A stretch of 64,000 nt of DNA from Nymphaea colorata. Taxonomy: Eukaryota > Streptophyta > Magnoliopsida > Nymphaeales > Nymphaeaceae. The notes beneath the pieces are model-generated. The model searched no databases and was not told the origin of the DNA. It saw only the letters and a program-made list of their open reading frames with translations. The stretch is taken from the NCBI RefSeq assembly GCF_008831285.2, contig NC_045145.1, positions 13,966,040-14,030,039 of the forward strand. The letters run 5' to 3'. Within the stretch, counting starts at the first letter, position 1. Each line of letters opens with the position of its first letter. A program made the position numbers and the translations under genes. Positions 39,493 to 49,880 of this stretch are shown piece by piece.

Positions 39493-39876
39493 ATGTTGGA
39501 TAGTAGCCATTGAGCCATATCCGGATATCTAGTAACTGCAAATCAGTTACTAGATTTTATTTAAAGCTGTTCCTAAAAATCTCCTAAAGAATCTTCCAAG
39601 GAACCGCAGTTAGGGTTTGGGAAAAACCTAAGGGGCTGGATTTTATATTCCTAGCAAGCTTTGCAGAACAATTATCCGTGAGAAGCCCCTTGGAAGTAAA
39701 CCCCAAAAATCTAACATATTCAAATGTGCTTTTCTTCTTCTTCTCCCTCTGGTTTTGCTCTGCCATTTTCCATAAGGGACACTTACTGCTGCTTCAAAAG
39801 AACGCTGGAGCCTCTGGTGAATCTTCTGCGTCGGAGAAGACTCGCATCTTCTACAGTTACTTCTCATTCTTCAACA
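39493..39876 (+). repeat. 3' LTR of the copia element
   Basis: Starts TGTTGGATAG and ends CAACA. Near its start is a 12-bp perfect inverted repeat (atctagtaactg / cagttactagat, 5-base spacer) that is only half present in the 5' LTR. Confidence 0.85.
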
Positions 39877-39879
39877 CTT

Positions 39880-41680
39880 ATATTCTATGTAATGCGATTT
39901 AGATTCAACATTATGATCAGATTCAGATCCTCATTCTAAAGCATTAGAACACAGATCCAACTACCATAAGATCCAATATTTATTTGCAATCAGGTCCTTA
40001 TTTCTATGTCAGATGTCCTCATATATATATATATATATATATGTCAAGTTTTATATTAAAATTACGTTAAGAAATTTCACACCAAATCTGAACCTGAATA
40101 TGTTACATTCGAACCTTTGACTATATCCAGTTCATTCACAGCCCTAGCCCCACGATTCATCTTGAAAGGGTGTGCCCTTCCCCATGGAATTGAGCAGCAC
40201 TTTCCCTTGGGCACCGTTGGGATCCTGCATGTGCGACATCAATGCATGTGATCCTCCCTTTTGTTGCTGCAAAAAGAGATGCGAAACAGTGGGATCCAAA
40301 TGAACCCCTTCCATTCCATGCGCTTCTTTTCTTAGGGCCCCCTCGGATTCTCGAAGTTGGGTCCTTCAACAAATTCCTTCCTTATAAAATGACTTGAACA
40401 CTAACCATAAGTTCAACCAACTCAAATGAAGTAATGAGCTTAGCAAATAAAGTATACGTGAAATGTATATGCCTCTCTTGTCCAAGGGCTGAGATGGTGG
40501 GAAACAACTTTTCAATTGGAAAGAAAGAGGTCACGAGAAAAAAAAAAAGGTTTCAGTTGGAACAGAAAGACGTCATTTCATGCCAACGAAAACACTCTGT
40601 TACCTGGTCAAGATTAAATTATTAGACTTAAAATATTTAAGTTGATTCTGAAAATGTATTCTCATGAAATCTACACTGTGATCCACTTTCATTAAACTCA
40701 TTATTATGACTTTTAAAGTTTTACAAAAAAATCAACTTTAGGTGGTCTGTATGCAGATAGAAATCTTTTTTATTATTTCTCTATACGAATTTCTTTCCAA
40801 GTAATTGCTTTGTTGGGGAAACGCGTATCAAAGGGAGGTGTCTCGAAGTTTCGTCTGAGAAGACGACAGTGAGTAGCCGTTGATGTTTCCATTTTTGGGA
40901 TGAACAAATCGTGAGCGTAAAGTAAAGCCGAGGCCGAGTTCGCACTACGATGGGGTCTGTTCGCCAAAATGGTGAAATGAAAACAACAGTCTAACCCTTG
41001 GTTAGAGAGTGCTCTTAACCATGGTCAGCATGAGGCTCGCCGCCCCCCACCCCCATACCGCCGAGCTGTTCCCAACGTTCCAAAAGAAGTTGGAAAAATA
41101 ATTTTGTAGTGAAAAGGGACAATGGTCGAAACACCAGCGCGCGGAGTGAAGGAAAACAACGGGAAGAAACCATCAAAAGGGGAAAAGGAACTAGGCAACA
41201 GCTTAGGGATGCAACATAGTCTCTGAATTTGCTTAAGAATTTCGAGAAACAACTCTTTCTAGGTGTAAACTGCTTAAAGCAAACCCTCCCTACTGCCCAA
41301 GTCAAGAAGCCCAAGTCAAGAAGTAAATTTTCTTCGTTCTTAATTTCTGGGCATAATCTATATTTGTTTTGAGTGTTAAGAATCATGGGAGCCTCTGACG
41401 TCATCACCGTCGACGGCGACGCGGTCTCCGGCGCAGGTTAGAACATTAAATTCCTTCTTAGTGTCCTTCCCGTCTCGGCGTTCGACCGCGGTCACTGAAA
41501 AGGAAGTAGGTTGGCGGAGGAGGACTGTTTTGTCAAGTCCAGTAAAACCTATTCACGCGTTTGCCTAGTGTGCTGGCTTATCCCCGGAAAGGAAACCCTG
41601 CAACAGGCAAATTCCTCGAGAGACGAGAAGAAATAATTTTGTGTGAAGGTGAGGGGACCCCCACCAGCAAGGTGTAAGCG
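39880..41680. other. Intergenic, no gene established
   Basis: Contains a (TA)n microsatellite at 40021-40042. A short frame at 41386-41435 reads MGASDVITVDGDAVSGA from an ATG and runs into GCAG|gttaga, a donor-like site, so it could be an orphan first exon. No partner exon was found. The rest shows nothing recognisable. Confidence 0.45.
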
Positions 41681-41839
41681 GCAAGCATCCAGCCGTTGCT
41701 TAGTTGTGTGATCGATCGATCGATACGGGTGACCTTCTTTTTCTCCACTTTATATCTCGACTCTTTCTCTTCTCTTCGACTATCTTTTACTTCACGTCCC
41801 TTCTATCTCGCAGAGCGGAAGAAGAAGAAACAGAAGAAG

Positions 41840-42466
41840 ATGGCTGCCATTAGGTCCTTACTGTCTGCGACGCTGATGGTTGGTATTCTTATTGGTGCAA
41901 CTATTGCTCAGCCATCTGCAGCACCTTCTGCCTCCCCTCCTTCTAAATCTCCTCCTTCTGCCTTCTCGCCTTCAGTGCCTCCACCTTCTTCTTCCCCTCC
42001 TTCAACCTCTCCACCATCTTCTGCTTCCCCTTCTTCCGCTGCTCCACCATCTTCTTCTTCTCCTCCTTCTACTTCCCCACCTTCTTCGTCTCCACCTTCT
42101 ACTACCCCACCTTCTTCTTCGCCGCCATCTTCTTCTCCTCCTTCTACTTCTCCCGTACCTTCTTCGTCTCCGCCTTCTACTGCTCCACCCTCTTCCTCCC
42201 CTCCCTCTACGTCTGCTCCTTCTACCTCCCCGCCCTCTGCTTCTCCTCCTTCCCTCGCCTCAGCGCCAGCTAGCAGCCCGCCATCTGCTTCCAGCCCGGA
42301 GTCCAGCAGCCCGCCATCTGCTTCCAGCCCACCGTCTCTCTCCAGTCCTCCGTCCTCTTCAGCCCCCGCCGATATGCCATCGGCTGCTGCCCGGCTTCCC
42401 TCCGGCCTCAGACTCGCTGCTGCAGGATCTGCGTTGGTCGGTGCGGCCGCCGTCTTCCTTCTCTGA
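41840..42466 (+). CDS. Classical arabinogalactan protein, copy 1
   Basis: A single-exon gene of 208 aa encoding a GPI-anchored cell-surface proteoglycan backbone. Residues 1-24 form a signal peptide (MAAIRSLLSATLMVGILIGA). Residues about 25-180 are almost only Pro, Ser, Ala and Thr, with repeated SPPS, PPSSSPPST and PPSAS units, the substrate for prolyl hydroxylation and arabinogalactan addition. The end (LPSGLRLAAAGSALVGAAAV) is a small-residue cleavage site followed by a hydrophobic tail, as for GPI attachment. The start is the ATG after a GAAGAAG-rich leader; the frame is open further upstream, but those codons are not signal-like. Its 5' leader, 3' UTR and both termini resemble the gene at 45512. 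Long open frames on the opposite strand are artefacts of the repeat. Confidence 0.88.
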   Translation: MAAIRSLLSATLMVGILIGATIAQPSAAPSASPPSKSPPSAFSPSVPPPSSSPPSTSPPSSASPSSAAPPSSSSPPSTSPPSSSPPSTTPPSSSPPSSSPPSTSPVPSSSPPSTAPPSSSPPSTSAPSTSPPSASPPSLASAPASSPPSASSPESSSPPSASSPPSLSSPPSSSAPADMPSAAARLPSGLRLAAAGSALVGAAAVFLL

Positions 42467-42479
42467 GTTCGCAGTCTCC

Positions 42480-42800
42480 GACTCTGATCTGTAGCCGTTG
42501 CCTCGGTGAGACAATGAAAGGTGCTTTTGGAGTTTGGTTTACCGAGTTGATCAGCTCGTGATGTTCTTATTTTTTTTTCCTTCTTTGGATCGTGCGACCT
42601 CAATATTCTTCATCATTTCTTTGTTTCATGGTTTGTCTCTGTAGTGGACTTTTTGTACTGATTACTACTACAGGTTGTTTATGGATTCTTTTTCCCTTTC
42701 ATTGGCAAAGCTTTGATATGTGTATGAATCTTAGAAAGGGACGCCACCACGGGCCTTGTCTAGTCGAATCGATTAATTTCTAGGCTTTTGTCAGCTTTCA
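42480..42800 (+). other. Probable 3' UTR of AGP copy 1
   Basis: Non-coding after the stop. The segment about 42620-42790 resembles the 3' flank of AGP copy 2 (46380-46520), sharing the run from ttgtactgatt-like sequence to gattaatttctagg. Confidence 0.5.
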
Positions 42801-43139
42801 TTTGTGTGTCATTTGGCACAGAGTTGTTGCATTATGACGAATGGCAAAGTCGGTGTTTGATGTGCGTGCATGCACCCAGTTTCTGCGCGCTTCTCGATCT
42901 AAACGCCCATTCAAATATGGGCTGCATACAGTGTCTTGAAAAAGTATTTGATAAGAAGAAACGTGGCATTCTCTAATTCGGGCCGCTTCCATTTACAGCA
43001 ACAAATGCTAAAATTACACGTACGCCCACCGTTTGGCTGAACCACATGGTTATTATTTCTCCACTTCAAATACTTCTCCAACTTCAGCAATCAAATATTA
43101 TAATAAAATTACAAACTAACCCTTGAAAAGAAAAAGTTA

Positions 43140-43505
43140 CACCGCCTCTCGCGAGACTACCAGGGCCGTCGAATGGACCTTCGCCGGACATATATATCCT
43201 CAAAAAAGAGCAAGGGACACCTACGTAACTTATCACTACCAGATCTAACATGCCGGAGTTTGGCGGCTTAGGCTTTTGAGTGAGACGTCGGTTCCGGGAT
43301 GTGGTCACTCTGGCGGATCGTCTCGTGGTCGTGGCGTCTTATCGTGGGATGTTCTCACCCTGGCGACAGCCTCGCATGGTAGACGATCGCCGCAACCGGT
43401 GAAGGGCGATACCGTCACCCTTTACCCACGCCTTTCGGCGTCCGGCTGACCTTGACGACGGCAAAGGTTGATTGGATTGCCCCTCCGCTGTCCGGCGAGT
43501 GCCAG
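43140..43505. other. GC-rich island of unknown nature
   Basis: About 370 bases of much higher GC than either flank, rich in cgg, gtcg and ctggcg, with two similar phrases gtggtcactctggcgg and gttctcaccctggcga about 50 bases apart. No frame gives a recognisable protein. It is probably a fragment of a mobile element or of a lost gene. Confidence 0.4.
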
Positions 43506-43619
43506 TGTCCTTCTATTACTATTTTTTCTTTTTAAGGTTTATTTTGTCATTTCATTATTATTATTTATTAAGAGGCGGTTGTTTGTGAATTAGTGTTAAA
43601 ACTTGGGAACGTCTTTGAG

Positions 43620-43880
43620 TTTGAGGTTGACCTCGGCGCTCGGCCGGGCTGCCACCGGGATCGGTACCTGGTTTGGTTGGACCCGGGTTCGGGTCAGCCG
43701 AATCGAGTTCGATGGTTTGGCCTAGGTCAGCTCGACCGGTTCGATCCAGTTTGTTAATACTTAAAAAAAATATTTTTTATTATTTTTAATTTAATAATAT
43801 GTATTTTATTAGTAAAATATATTTTATATTAAAAAATAATTTTATAATTAAAAATAATTTTTTATTATAAATTGAGGAGG
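43620..43880. repeat. Dispersed repeat, GC-rich head and AT-rich core, copy A
   Basis: A head rich in tcggg and ggttcg words precedes a nearly pure AT core with taatatgtattttattagtaa. A related arrangement, with taatgatatctattttatta in the core and gtcgggtcgggccgag beside it, occurs at 55700-55945. The two look like members of one non-autonomous repeat family. Confidence 0.4.
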
Positions 43881-45511
43881 GGAAATAGTTGAGCGGTTGT
43901 TCGTGATTCGCTCAAACACTGGGCGGCAATATGTAATTTTTTTTCTAAACTTTGTACTGGATGTTTCTGTAGGAAACTAAAACACGACAACATATTGAAT
44001 ATATATATTCAGCTTTTAAAGTTTTTTTTTTTTGTTTTTATTCCACCTGAAGTTTGCTTTTAGATTTTGTAAAATGCACCTCTTTTGTGATCAGTTTGTT
44101 TTTACTGACCTACAACAATCATAGCTTGAACTTATTATAATTCTACCAGCCATTCATCAAGATGCATTCAATAGATGCGCGCCGATAAATATTTGGCTTG
44201 ACAAGAACATATAAATTTCTTCAAATAAAAACGCGCTATAGACAATTTTTAAAGGTTTTAAATATTCCTAAACTTATAAAACAATTACATAGAAAAGGTT
44301 CGTCAACTCATGGCCATATGGTTGAAACCTTTTTATTTATTAAGATAAAAACTTACCTTTAAAAAAATTTATTAATTGGGTGTAGCTGCACCCAAGACAT
44401 GCTATGGCAAACATTTTTTTGCTATTATACACAAAAGAAGAAACTATATCATTTTCTAAATAAGCTTTTAATTAGACATATATCATTAGTTTATTTGGAA
44501 AACTCTCAAAAATATAAGTAGCTCATCTTATGCATTATCGTATGGATCAAAGGGAAAGAACTAATGTCCTTTACACTCATCACCTTATGCTGACTGATTT
44601 GATTCAGGAATCGATTTTGAGGATCTTGAAAAACAAAAGGATGAACTTGGATAACTTTAAAATGCAAAGATGATAAAGATGAGAACTAGCAGATAAGGTA
44701 AGCAATATCATAGAAAAATGCGCCCGGACAATTATGACAAGTGACAATTAATTGACCAATATTGTGTGAGTGCTGGGTGCAATTTGAGATATTGAGCATG
44801 GGGGGCAAGAGGATCATCGATTTAGCAATGGAACCGAGTACCATGTACTTGGCTTTCTCCCATGAGAACAATTTGTAGCAGGATGCTCTAGACTACTTGA
44901 TCAGATCAGCTATACAATACTATTCTATTGTTTTTCGTGGAGAAGGGATTGAATATACTGATCAGTTTAGTTGGTGTAGCTTCATCCCCTTGCGTTCAAG
45001 GTGAAGGTGGGAACAATGTAGGTGCATTGAATGCCAGTATCTGTCAGAATCATGAGGCTGCGGAATGGGCCGATTCACCGATTTCATGACTAAATTGATT
45101 GTGAAATTGGAAAATAAGAGGTTGAATTCAGAAAATTTAAAATGGAAAAACTGGATATGAAATTTAGCTGACAATTAAGTACTAACATGGGGAGATCCCC
45201 TTCGAATGGAAAAATCTCCTTCAGCAATCGTCCACACTATCCCAATGAGGAAACACTGAGTGACAATTTTTTATCTAAAAGAAAAGAAATCAATTGGAGT
45301 TAAGATGAGGAACCGCAATAGGAAAATGCAAGCGGGAAGTATCCAACTATTGCTTAATCTTGACTGGTGGATTTTAACAGGGAACCTCTTTTTCTCCGAT
45401 TTAAGTCGCTCACGGCTTCTTGCTCATCCTCCCCATTATCGTTCGTTTCAGATTCTATCTTCTGAAGAAGAAGAGAAGAAAAAGAAGAAGAAGAAGACGA
45501 AGAAGAAGAAG

Positions 45512-46249
45512 ATGGCTGTCACTAGGTTGCTTGTTCCAGTCGTGTTGATCATGCTTGAAATTTTTGTTGGTGTAACTATTGCTAGGCCATCTTTCGGAGT
45601 GCCTCTTTCTGCCTTCCCTTCCAACTCTACTCCTTCCCCCGCCCTACCTTCTGTTTCTCCTGCTCCTTCTCCCCTATCTGCCCTTGATATTATTGTTACT
45701 CCTGGATTCCTTCCCGATGCACCAGAGGGAAGCCCAGTCCCCACCAGCCCAAGCCCACTATCCACCATCCCAACTCAATTGATTACCACCCCACCACCTG
45801 CTACCAGCCAACAGTCTTCTTCCTTATCCACCTCTGATTCTTTCCATGAATTAATGTTCATTGACGCACCAGAAGAAAGTCCGGCTCCCACTAGCCCAAG
45901 CCCGCTGTCCACCATTCCGACTCAATTCGTTATCTCCTCACCACCTACTACCAGCCACCCGCTTTACCCTTCCCCATCGGCTGCTGCTGATAAGTTTCCT
46001 TCTTCTACCTCTTCACATTCTTTTTTTTCCATGCCTGCAGCCTCTGATACTTTTCCTGAAATATCAATAATGCCCGATGCACCAGAGGAAAGCCCCGCTT
46101 CCAGCGGCCCAAGCCCGCTATCCATCAGCCGACATGCTCACATTATCGACTCTGAGCCATCAGCTGCTGGTCAGCTTCCTTCAGGCCGCCTCCGGATCGC
46201 TGCTGCTGGATCTGCATTGGTCGCTGTCGCTGCCATCGTCCTCTTTTGA
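45512..46249 (+). CDS. Arabinogalactan protein, copy 2
   Basis: A single-exon gene of 245 aa. The signal peptide spans residues 1-24 (MAVTRLLVPVVLIMLEIFVG), followed by a Pro/Ser/Thr-rich region and a GPI-type tail (LPSGRLRIAAAGSALVAVAA). Unlike copy 1, the core carries three spaced repeats of about 21 residues at about 68, 117 and 188, each with DAPEESPAP or a variant followed by SPSPLS. These add acidic residues that classical AGPs usually lack. The start is the ATG after a GAAGAAG leader, matching copy 1; the frame upstream is open but not signal-like. Tandem duplication is indicated by shared leader, termini and 3' UTR. The product is presumably anchored at the plasma membrane and cell wall. 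Expression cannot be judged from sequence. Confidence 0.85.
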   Translation: MAVTRLLVPVVLIMLEIFVGVTIARPSFGVPLSAFPSNSTPSPALPSVSPAPSPLSALDIIVTPGFLPDAPEGSPVPTSPSPLSTIPTQLITTPPPATSQQSSSLSTSDSFHELMFIDAPEESPAPTSPSPLSTIPTQFVISSPPTTSHPLYPSPSAAADKFPSSTSSHSFFSMPAASDTFPEISIMPDAPEESPASSGPSPLSISRHAHIIDSEPSAAGQLPSGRLRIAAAGSALVAVAAIVLF

Positions 46250-46473
46250 GCTCACAGCTTTTGCATTCTTTTGTGAGAAGCCATTTTCTCCTTTGATCTG
46301 ATGGAGGTGCCTTTGAAGTTGGACCTTTAGCTTCTTACCTGTGCTTTAAGCTGTTTTTTCCCTTTACATTCGTTCCTCCCGTGTTGCTTTGTAATGGGCT
46401 TCTTGTATTTATAATTACAAGTTTATGCATTTCCTTACCTTTCATTGTTGACAATTTGATCTGTTTATGAATT

Positions 46474-47650
46474 TAAGTAGACGTGCTGCCACTGGCCCCA
46501 TCTAGACGAATAAATTTCTAGGTTTTTATGTGGAAGACATGAAAAGCAACCTGTGAACAATTTCTATTGTGAGGAAAAGATTTCCAAGATCATGTTTCGT
46601 CAAAATGAATTTCTTCTAGTGCATTCATGGTGGTATAGCCACAATATTCAGTAACAGAAGATCTCAGACTTAGAAAAAATTGGTTGGCACGATATGTGAA
46701 TCATCCAACGTAGAGCCATGCAACGAAAATAAGGTTGATAGAGTTTGGCCTCCCTCCGCAGTTCTATCCTTTAAATGGCCTCTCTTCACATCGCTATGTC
46801 GCCGATTCTTCTATTGTAGAACACGGCGCCGATATGGAAAACACAATTTTCTTTTGTCAAGTTTTATATTTTTCAGTTTTCACCAACATGCCAGTTAGTA
46901 CCGTTGCCAACAATCACTGCTTCACCACCTTGGCAGTCCACCTTATCTTCGTTGGCTATGACTAGATGCCGTATGTATGATGAGTAGCGCCTGTGTTTGG
47001 CTACCAGGCATTGTCATTACAAGCATCGGCTAAGGCTGTTGTGTTTGTTTTACTGCAGATGAGTGATTTGAGATCTTAAGATTTCTAAGATCGGACCACT
47101 TCCTTTGTTACTTTAAGTTTATGGTTTTCAATATAGGCTACTTACACGCAGTCTCCAAATTAAAATTCAAAATTTCAAACCAATCAAATGCAACATTAAG
47201 GACGTCATAACCAGTGGTGTTATTTCTTCTGCCACAAAACTGACATACTATTTGATTTTCTTGACTATGACTTTCCTGTCCTATTTCTGTCCTTGGGTCC
47301 ACGGTCACTGCGGCCGCGACCATATCCACCATGGCCATGTCCAAGTTGAACAAACATGGCAATGGATATTGAATCAAGTTGAGTGGGACATTTCTTTAGA
47401 GAAGTTGAAGTGGCACTCTTGATTAAGAAGCAAGTCATAGAGCTTCGCAAACGTGGGCAGAGGTTTGACGGTAGAGACCTTTGTAACAAAACTTTATAAT
47501 CACTCGGTAGCCATTTAATGTATGTATGCAGCACAATACCGGAGTCCAAAACAGTTTCATTTAACAGCTTTAAGAGAGTCCACCAAAAAACTTAATGTGG
47601 TTAAGGCACTCCAGCACAATCCTGTCTTTCTTCTTTGTTTTTTTTTTTTT
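46474..47650. repeat. Duplicated block, copy 1 (AGP 3' flank plus copia relic)
   Basis: This block, starting in the 3' flank of AGP copy 2 (agtagacgtgct), recurs in the same orientation at 62882-64000 with high similarity, including the phrases cagtaacagaagatctcaga and ggttgatagagtttggc. Small indels separate the copies. Confidence 0.9.
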
Positions 47651-47864
47651 TTCTAAAATCACGTTTCAGTTGTAAAATATGAATATTGGAATGAGATGCA
47701 TGGCCCTTGTCCAACGCTGCCCATGCCTCTCGAGCTATATCATAACATATAATTGTGCAAGGAGGCTTCAACTGATTTTCCTTGATTTCTGGAATACAAC
47801 ATAACTTGCTCCTGATTATAGATAACGGAAACTCTTCCTTCAACACTTTTAACTCCGCTGCCAA
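47138..47864 (-). pseudogene. Ty1-copia gag relic, antisense
   Basis: Minus-strand fragments read in order: IICYDIAREAWAALDKGHAS (UBN2-type gag), then WLPSDYKVLLQRSLPSN, MFVQLGHGHGGYGRGRSDRG (Gly/Arg-rich linker) and CQFCGRRNNTTGYDVLNVAF (zinc-knuckle remnant with only two cysteines conserved). Frames change between pieces, so it is broken. The same relic lies at 63503-63896. Confidence 0.75.
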
Positions 47865-47889
47865 GAGCTGTTGCTGGATAGTGCCGATA

Positions 47890-49870
47890 TAAATCGATGT
47901 CTGCCAAAAAAAAAAAACACTGGTATAGATATTTTCTGATGATGTTTACAATTTATTTGACATTGTGGTAGTCTCCACCTACTGCGAAGAATAAGGTGTA
48001 CAAATATATGCTAAGCAAAAACACGATATTTACAGCTATATACAAAAGAAGGAAGAATAATAATTACATAAAATTTGAAAATCACTTATCAGATCCATCA
48101 TTATCCAGTCCAGTATCGAAAAGGAGCAAAGAAACTAAGCCAGACGACAAACCACCTGTGTTGATCGAAAAAAGAGACAATGCATAGAAAATTCAATTGC
48201 CCATAAGGCGAAGAGCACCCCTCTCAGATTACAATGACATCATCACTTAAGCGCCACGTTATAGGTGCAAATTAAGATAGCTGCAGTGCAATAGTGCAAA
48301 TCACCTCGTAGTGTTCCCGTCGAGCACGACATCAATAGCCTTCTGCAACATTCATCATGACTTTGACTGAAGAACCCATCAAACTCATGGCTGCCCACCG
48401 TACCATACCGAGGGGATGGCCTTCCATTCCATCTGAACCAACTGCATCAATGTTGAATTAACATGATCGCCTCCACATGGTCAGGCCACCACCATTTTTA
48501 TTGCCTGCAACCATCAAGTTTCAGCGTTCCGAACATCAAAGCGGAAAATGGTCTCGGCAAAGTTAACTGATCGCTTGAGGGTATGTGAGACAAGAAAATT
48601 TCAACTTTCCGCAGAAGAGCGACAAACCAAGTCTATTAATTTGTAGTGCAATCTCCCCGAGAAGAAAAGTATGGTCAGCTAAATTTATTGCTTAAAATGC
48701 AGCTATTACTGTTGATCACCAGGATAATTAAAGAATGTCTTGGGAACATATGCATCTTTTCACATATTATAAATGAACAGCGAACTCATTTTGGAAACAG
48801 TTGAACCTGGAGAGGGAGGGAGAGAGACCAAGCATGCACAGTGTCGATTTTTTTTTTTTGGGTATTTTAGTTATGAAAACTTTCGGCATTATTCGTGGCT
48901 GAACGCGTGACATGCTTAGGCCTTGCACATGGTTGATATGGTGCAGGCAACATGGTTTATGATGAAAATACCTTTATTCCCATTAGAAAACTTTGTTGTA
49001 ATGATAAAAATAGAAGTTGAAAAACTAAAAACTACAAAGGACATTCTTTAAAAAAAAAAAACCAAAATGTCCAATCTGCTCTTAAGTGGGACGTAAGTTG
49101 CGTATCCAATATCGTGAACTAACTCATGCACAAAAGTATAATTGGTACGTAAATGGGTTCTTCCTGAAATTTGTGAAATAAAGCCAAGATATATAGGTTA
49201 AGTACCGCTAATGGGCCCTTTAATTGGTAACCTAAGGAGAGAAAAGTACTCCATATTTGATTCTGTTTTCTTCTTGCGTCGATTCCGAATATCAAATTAG
49301 CTAGGCAACGTCTTCGACCATGCTCGTTGCTAAATATGTTGGTTTGTCTTTTGGTATAAGAGCAAGGCCACGTTCTAAACTTTAATCATTTTCTAGATTG
49401 GAGACAACATGAAAGTGACCAAGGCGCTATAACGGCACAAATGGAACGGTGAGAAGGAAAAGAAACACCTCCCTACAAAAATTGAAATGTCCCTCACGCA
49501 ACCCAACACCCGCGGCGCTCCATTATGATCTTGTTATATCTTGTTAAGGGGTTCCTGGAAAGAGTTTATCCTGATATATACTCGTCTACGCGAGTAGCCA
49601 TTATGATCAGTTTAAAAGACACCCTTTATTCCTTTGCTTCACGGAAGTGGGCTAACGAGGATGCCGGACCACGTAACGTTTTCTCTCTTTCTCCATACCT
49701 TGCTTTCATTCCCAGCCGCCAAATGGCCTCATGAACAACCGAAAAAAACTCTATAATCTAACCGAACTATCACCAAATGTACGATATGTTGCAATGTACA
49801 GCCTGAATCCTGAAGTGTCTCATCATGATCATCCGTCTGTTTCCCATTTTGAAGCATCACAGAAGATCCG
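47890..49870. other. Intergenic, no gene established
   Basis: Mostly AT-rich. The minus strand at about 48320-48450 reads VGSDGMEGHPLGMVRW and onward for about 30 codons to a stop, which could be a decayed exon of an unidentified gene, but no neighbouring exon was found. The plus-strand frame at 47996-48187 has no family similarity. Confidence 0.4.
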
Positions 49871-49880
49871 AGGCTAAGCT

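Larger units (their letters stand above)
33626..39876 (+). mobile_element. Degenerate Ty1-copia LTR retrotransposon
   Basis: The LTR-alignable ends are 33626-33939 and 39542-39876 (the 3' LTR probably starts at 39493 with TGTTGG). A canonical initiator-Met tRNA primer-binding site TGGTATCAGAGC lies one base after the 5' LTR. The domain order is gag, protease, integrase, reverse transcriptase, RNase H, which defines copia rather than gypsy. The coding region is broken by in-frame stops (for example 35594-35596, 36776-36778, 37826-37828), frameshifts and a 70-bp tandem duplication, so the copy cannot act on its own. The LTRs differ by several substitutions and by insertions of about 10-13 bases in the 3' copy, which indicates age. 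The leader before gag is about 1.3 kb, long for the class. Confidence 0.95.
42800..45250. other. Spacer between the two AGP genes
   Basis: No gene is recognised. It includes an unusual GC-rich island (about 43140-43505) and a GC-then-AT repeat (43620-43880), both listed separately. The remainder is AT-rich with no coding features. Confidence 0.5.

Noticed and set aside
41880..42494. 204-codon plus-strand Leu/Pro-rich open frame
   Set aside because: Shifted-frame reading of AGP copy 1, with no signal peptide or family motif.
41908..42603. 231-codon minus-strand open frame, Glu/Gly-rich
   Set aside because: It is the reverse of the repetitive Pro/Ser coding region of AGP copy 1. The regular repeat keeps the other frames open, and the composition is an artefact.
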